From Desulfobacteraceae bacterium (GTDB lineage: Bacteria > Desulfobacterota > DSM-4660 > Desulfatiglandales > Desulfatiglandaceae), in contig JAERTK010000159.1 in assembly GCA_016844935.1 (NCBI GenBank), positions 1 through 45,119 of the forward strand: 45,119 nucleotides of DNA. The letters are read 5' to 3'. The position numbers were made by a program, and so were the translations under genes. Within the stretch, counting starts at the first letter, position 1. Each line of letters opens with the position of its first letter. A model generated the notes under the pieces. It ran no database searches and had not been told where the DNA came from. It worked only from the letters and a program-made list of their open reading frames with translations. Below, one piece after another: positions 42,988-45,119 of the stretch.

Positions 42988-43569
42988 ATGGGATTTCTTT
43001 CAGGGCTCCAGGAATATTTGAAAGAAAATTACAATACGTCAGCATTTGATCAGGCCTGTGAATCCAAAGCGCCATGGGAATTCCACCTTCATGGCCATCA
43101 AATCATCCGTGCGGAGATCCAAAAAAATCTGGTCTACGATCTGAAAATCAAAAGCAATGGCACCAAAGGATCGGTACTGTCCAAGACAGATGTAAAGTTC
43201 CTTTACCCGCTGGAGATTTCCGAGAAAGTTCGGCCCCTTTTGGCAACAGATGCAAAAGTTAAAAAGGCGGCGCTGGAACCGATTATTCAGCCCGCCCTGA
43301 GACACCACATCAAGAACAAATCCCTTTTTCCACTGATGAAAGAAAGGAAGGTGGTTTTCTTCACGCTACTTGAGGGGGAAGTCATCAAGGGACTCATAAC
43401 CGGTTTCAGCCGATACGAGATCACCTGCAGCCTCAAAGGGGGTCTGCCGGTTTCCATCCTGAGACATGCCGTTTATGGTGCTCGCGACAAAAAGGGGCGC
43501 AGTTTCCTGAAATCCTTTCAGGGGACCCGCAGAGACTGGGAAAAAAGTTCTCTTTATGTGCCACAGTAA
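42988..43569 (+). CDS. Protein with two Hfq/Sm-like segments
   Basis: A 193-residue protein that I read as a tandem Sm-fold protein. The second segment (119-165) is the clearest: VVFFTLLEGEVIKGLITGF, SRYEITCSLKGG, then VSILRHAVYG, in place of Hfq's VFLVNGVKLQG..., FDNF... and VYKHAIS. The first (28-74) is WEFHLHGHQIIRAEIQ, NLVYDLKIK, KTDVKFLYP, with weaker likeness. A helical linker joins them. If right, it could bind RNA, but Sm-fold proteins also do other things. GAGAGG precedes ATG 42988. It lies downstream of the orphan response regulator. The call is from motif-level similarity by eye. Confidence 0.6.
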   Translation: MGFLSGLQEYLKENYNTSAFDQACESKAPWEFHLHGHQIIRAEIQKNLVYDLKIKSNGTKGSVLSKTDVKFLYPLEISEKVRPLLATDAKVKKAALEPIIQPALRHHIKNKSLFPLMKERKVVFFTLLEGEVIKGLITGFSRYEITCSLKGGLPVSILRHAVYGARDKKGRSFLKSFQGTRRDWEKSSLYVPQ

Positions 43570-43644
43570 GGGCCCCGGCACGCTTCCTGACCAACGGCTA
43601 TTTTGCCCAGGATTCAGTGACACCCTGATTTCCACTTTCGGACA

Positions 43645-44844
43645 TCACTTGCCCGAGTTAACCATCAGCGCGTAATAATTCTCCTTTTCAAAGAAAAACT
43701 GTTCAACGGCATAATTCTGTCCGGCATTAAGGTCCAGCACCACCCGTACCTTCGGCTTGGATCCTTTGTGAACTCCCACCCGAATCCGCTTCACAACACC
43801 TGTTTTGACAGACAGATTCTTTTTGACCCCCGGCGCCAACCGCGCTGAAAAAAAATCGCACACAACCCGGGGCGCCTCACCCTCAATCACCATAATTTCA
43901 GGCGGGTAGTAACCGCTGAGCTCAAAGATGATCTGGGCGTGATTGGGGTCTGTAACCACAGTACGAATCCCGTTGATCACCTTTTTCTTTCCGCTTCCGG
44001 GACTTGAACGGGCCGTTTTGGAAAGAGACCCGGAGGATCCATGAACAAGGGAACGATAGGCCCAGCCCGACCGGCCATCTTTTAAACGTACCGCATACCA
44101 GTTTCCCTTCTGACCGGTCACCTGAAGGGTACCGCCACGGGCCACGGTAAATAGAACTTTTTCCTTAACAGACGGGCCTTTACGGATATTTCCCACCGGC
44201 ACCACCACGGTCATTTTTTTCGGGTTTTCCTCAACAGATTGGGTCTTCGCTCCCGCCGGTTTTTCAGCAGGAGCTGAAGCCTGGGATCCTGGATCGGGTG
44301 CGGGTTTTTGAGCGCCGGAAGGTGAGTGCTTCTGTGCAAACTTCTGATCTTCAGCAACCAAAGGCGGCTTTACCGCAGGCGGAGATGGCGGAACTTTGGG
44401 CGTCTTATCCGTTTCAGACAAATCCGGGGGGACCTGTTTCTCCAGATCCTGCGACAATATCCCTTTGCCCGGGGGATCATCGGGGGACACATCCTGTATT
44501 CGGGAAGGATCCGGGTTTAAAGGCTCTCGGGCAGGTGGGCCCGGCGTTTCCGGTAAGCTTTCTTCCACTGGGGCCGCGGGTTTCTGAACAGAGACATCGC
44601 TTTTTTCGGGCCCTTTATCTGAGGCAGCGAATGATTTAATGGGTTCCCGGACTTCCAGCTTAGTCGTGGCCAGAACCGTTGGCGGTTCCCCATCGGACGT
44701 TCTGCCCCACAACAACAGAGATATAATCCCCAGAAAAACGATTGCAAAACAAATGGCCCCAATCAACCATATGGCTGCGGAACCACGGTTGCTGAGAAAA
44801 GAATCCCTGGTCTTGTTCCACGAAAAAAGACGGCCCGTAAGCAT
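43645..44844 (-). CDS. Membrane-anchored SH3-AMIN domain protein
   Basis: A 399-residue envelope protein. ATG 44844 has GGGAGG upstream; the frame extends further without a site. A single membrane helix (about 23-47) anchors a periplasmic part that starts with a long Pro/Lys/Glu-rich linker (about 50-205). Then come an SH3b domain (about 210-270, VGNIRKGPSVKEKVLFTVARGG, WYAVRLKDGRSGWAYRSLV) and a C-terminal AMIN-like domain (about 290-398, IIFELSGYYPPEIMVIEG, RIRVGVHKG). SH3b and AMIN domains bind peptidoglycan or direct amidases and secretins, so a cell-wall or division role is likely. Convergent with the Hfq-like gene. Confidence 0.82.
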   Translation of the reverse strand: MLTGRLFSWNKTRDSFLSNRGSAAIWLIGAICFAIVFLGIISLLLWGRTSDGEPPTVLATTKLEVREPIKSFAASDKGPEKSDVSVQKPAAPVEESLPETPGPPAREPLNPDPSRIQDVSPDDPPGKGILSQDLEKQVPPDLSETDKTPKVPPSPPAVKPPLVAEDQKFAQKHSPSGAQKPAPDPGSQASAPAEKPAGAKTQSVEENPKKMTVVVPVGNIRKGPSVKEKVLFTVARGGTLQVTGQKGNWYAVRLKDGRSGWAYRSLVHGSSGSLSKTARSSPGSGKKKVINGIRTVVTDPNHAQIIFELSGYYPPEIMVIEGEAPRVVCDFFSARLAPGVKKNLSVKTGVVKRIRVGVHKGSKPKVRVVLDLNAGQNYAVEQFFFEKENYYALMVNSGK

Positions 44845-45119
44845 GGTGATCTGCCTCCCGTCATCTAAATTCTTTCTTTCTTGGCCCGATCGCAGTTCTC
44901 CCCATCCATTCCCAGAAAACAACGGTAAGGTTTTTAATTATCACTATATTTTGATATCTGTCAATCTTTTCTATTCATCACTGGATATTCGACATAAGCT
45001 CGGGCGCAAATAGCAAGTCCCATTTTGAAGTGTGTCATAGGTACCCAGAAGCTTTTTGGATCGTTTTTCGCAGTAGGTTGAAGGGGTAATAGGCTTGGAC
45101 TTAACGATCACCGATCTCA
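44845..45119. other. Gene-free right edge
   Basis: About 275 bp before the window ends. The first part is the leader of the SH3-AMIN gene. From about 44980 on, no open frame, tRNA or terminator is visible; the sequence could be part of a repeat or the end of a gene outside the window, but nothing in the window repeats it. Confidence 0.4.

Overview
The window looks like a chromosomal segment of a mid-GC, probably anaerobic, sulfate-reducer-like member of the Desulfobacterota (Deltaproteobacteria; a Desulfobacterales-type genome is my best guess). The reasons are the mix of genes: rubrerythrin and ferritin-like oxygen-stress proteins, EtfBA with several acyl-CoA enzymes (two AMP-forming ligases, an NDP-forming acyl-CoA synthetase, a crotonase), the Rex redox repressor, F0 genes separate from F1, and a probable selenoprotein. 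This placement is inference; no rRNA is present.

Layout. 1-2.2 kb: a ferritin-like protein on the minus strand, then a plus-strand pair, a YhcC-type radical SAM protein and an O6-alkylguanine-DNA alkyltransferase whose catalytic Cys codon is an in-frame TGA (probable selenocysteine). 2.2-5.1 kb (minus): tRNA-Met, an HExxH protein, an FmdB-type zinc ribbon protein, a hypothetical protein and fabD. Two copies of a 142-143-bp MITE-like element, each with its own 4-bp target duplication, flank the hypothetical gene. 5.2-10.3 kb: an acyl-CoA ligase, a hypothetical zinc-knuckle protein, etfBA and a FadR-type TetR regulator with a perfect FadR operator. 10.5-20.9 kb (plus): a branched-chain-amino-acid-type ABC transporter locus (LivK-, LivG-, LivH- and LivM-like, no LivF) carrying an acyl-CoA ligase cut off exactly at its domain hinge, followed by a giant uncharacterised 1,581-residue protein. 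20.9-26.6 kb (minus): a rubrerythrin-flavodoxin-thiol peroxidase operon behind an elaborate leader (sigma-54-like promoter, distal inverted repeats, intrinsic terminator), an exported persulfide-dioxygenase/rhodanese protein, a carboxymuconolactone-decarboxylase-family protein and a MATE transporter.

26.7-31.1 kb (plus): an archaeal-type thymidylate synthase-like protein, rlmN, the F0 ATP synthase genes atpZ-atpI-atpB-atpE with a strong terminator, and rex with its own Rex box. 31.3-32.6 kb: an accessory AAA/DUF4143 ATPase with a consensus promoter built into a 24-bp palindrome. 32.6-36.6 kb (minus): pdxA-uvrA. 36.8-41.5 kb: a radical SAM/SPASM-like protein, a crotonase plus NDP-forming acyl-CoA synthetase operon, and pgl. 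A second, different MITE-like element sits exactly on the shared stop codons of pgl and a convergent membrane protein gene. 41.7-45.1 kb: that membrane protein, a receiver-only response regulator, a protein with two Hfq/Sm-like segments, and a membrane-anchored SH3-AMIN protein.

Functionally the best-linked units are: FadR control of fatty-acid oxidation electron transfer (etfBA), the oxygen/peroxide defence operon, F0 biogenesis next to Rex, and acyl-CoA cleavage by the crotonase/ACD pair. The most notable single observation is the TGA at the alkyl-acceptor position of the DNA repair protein.
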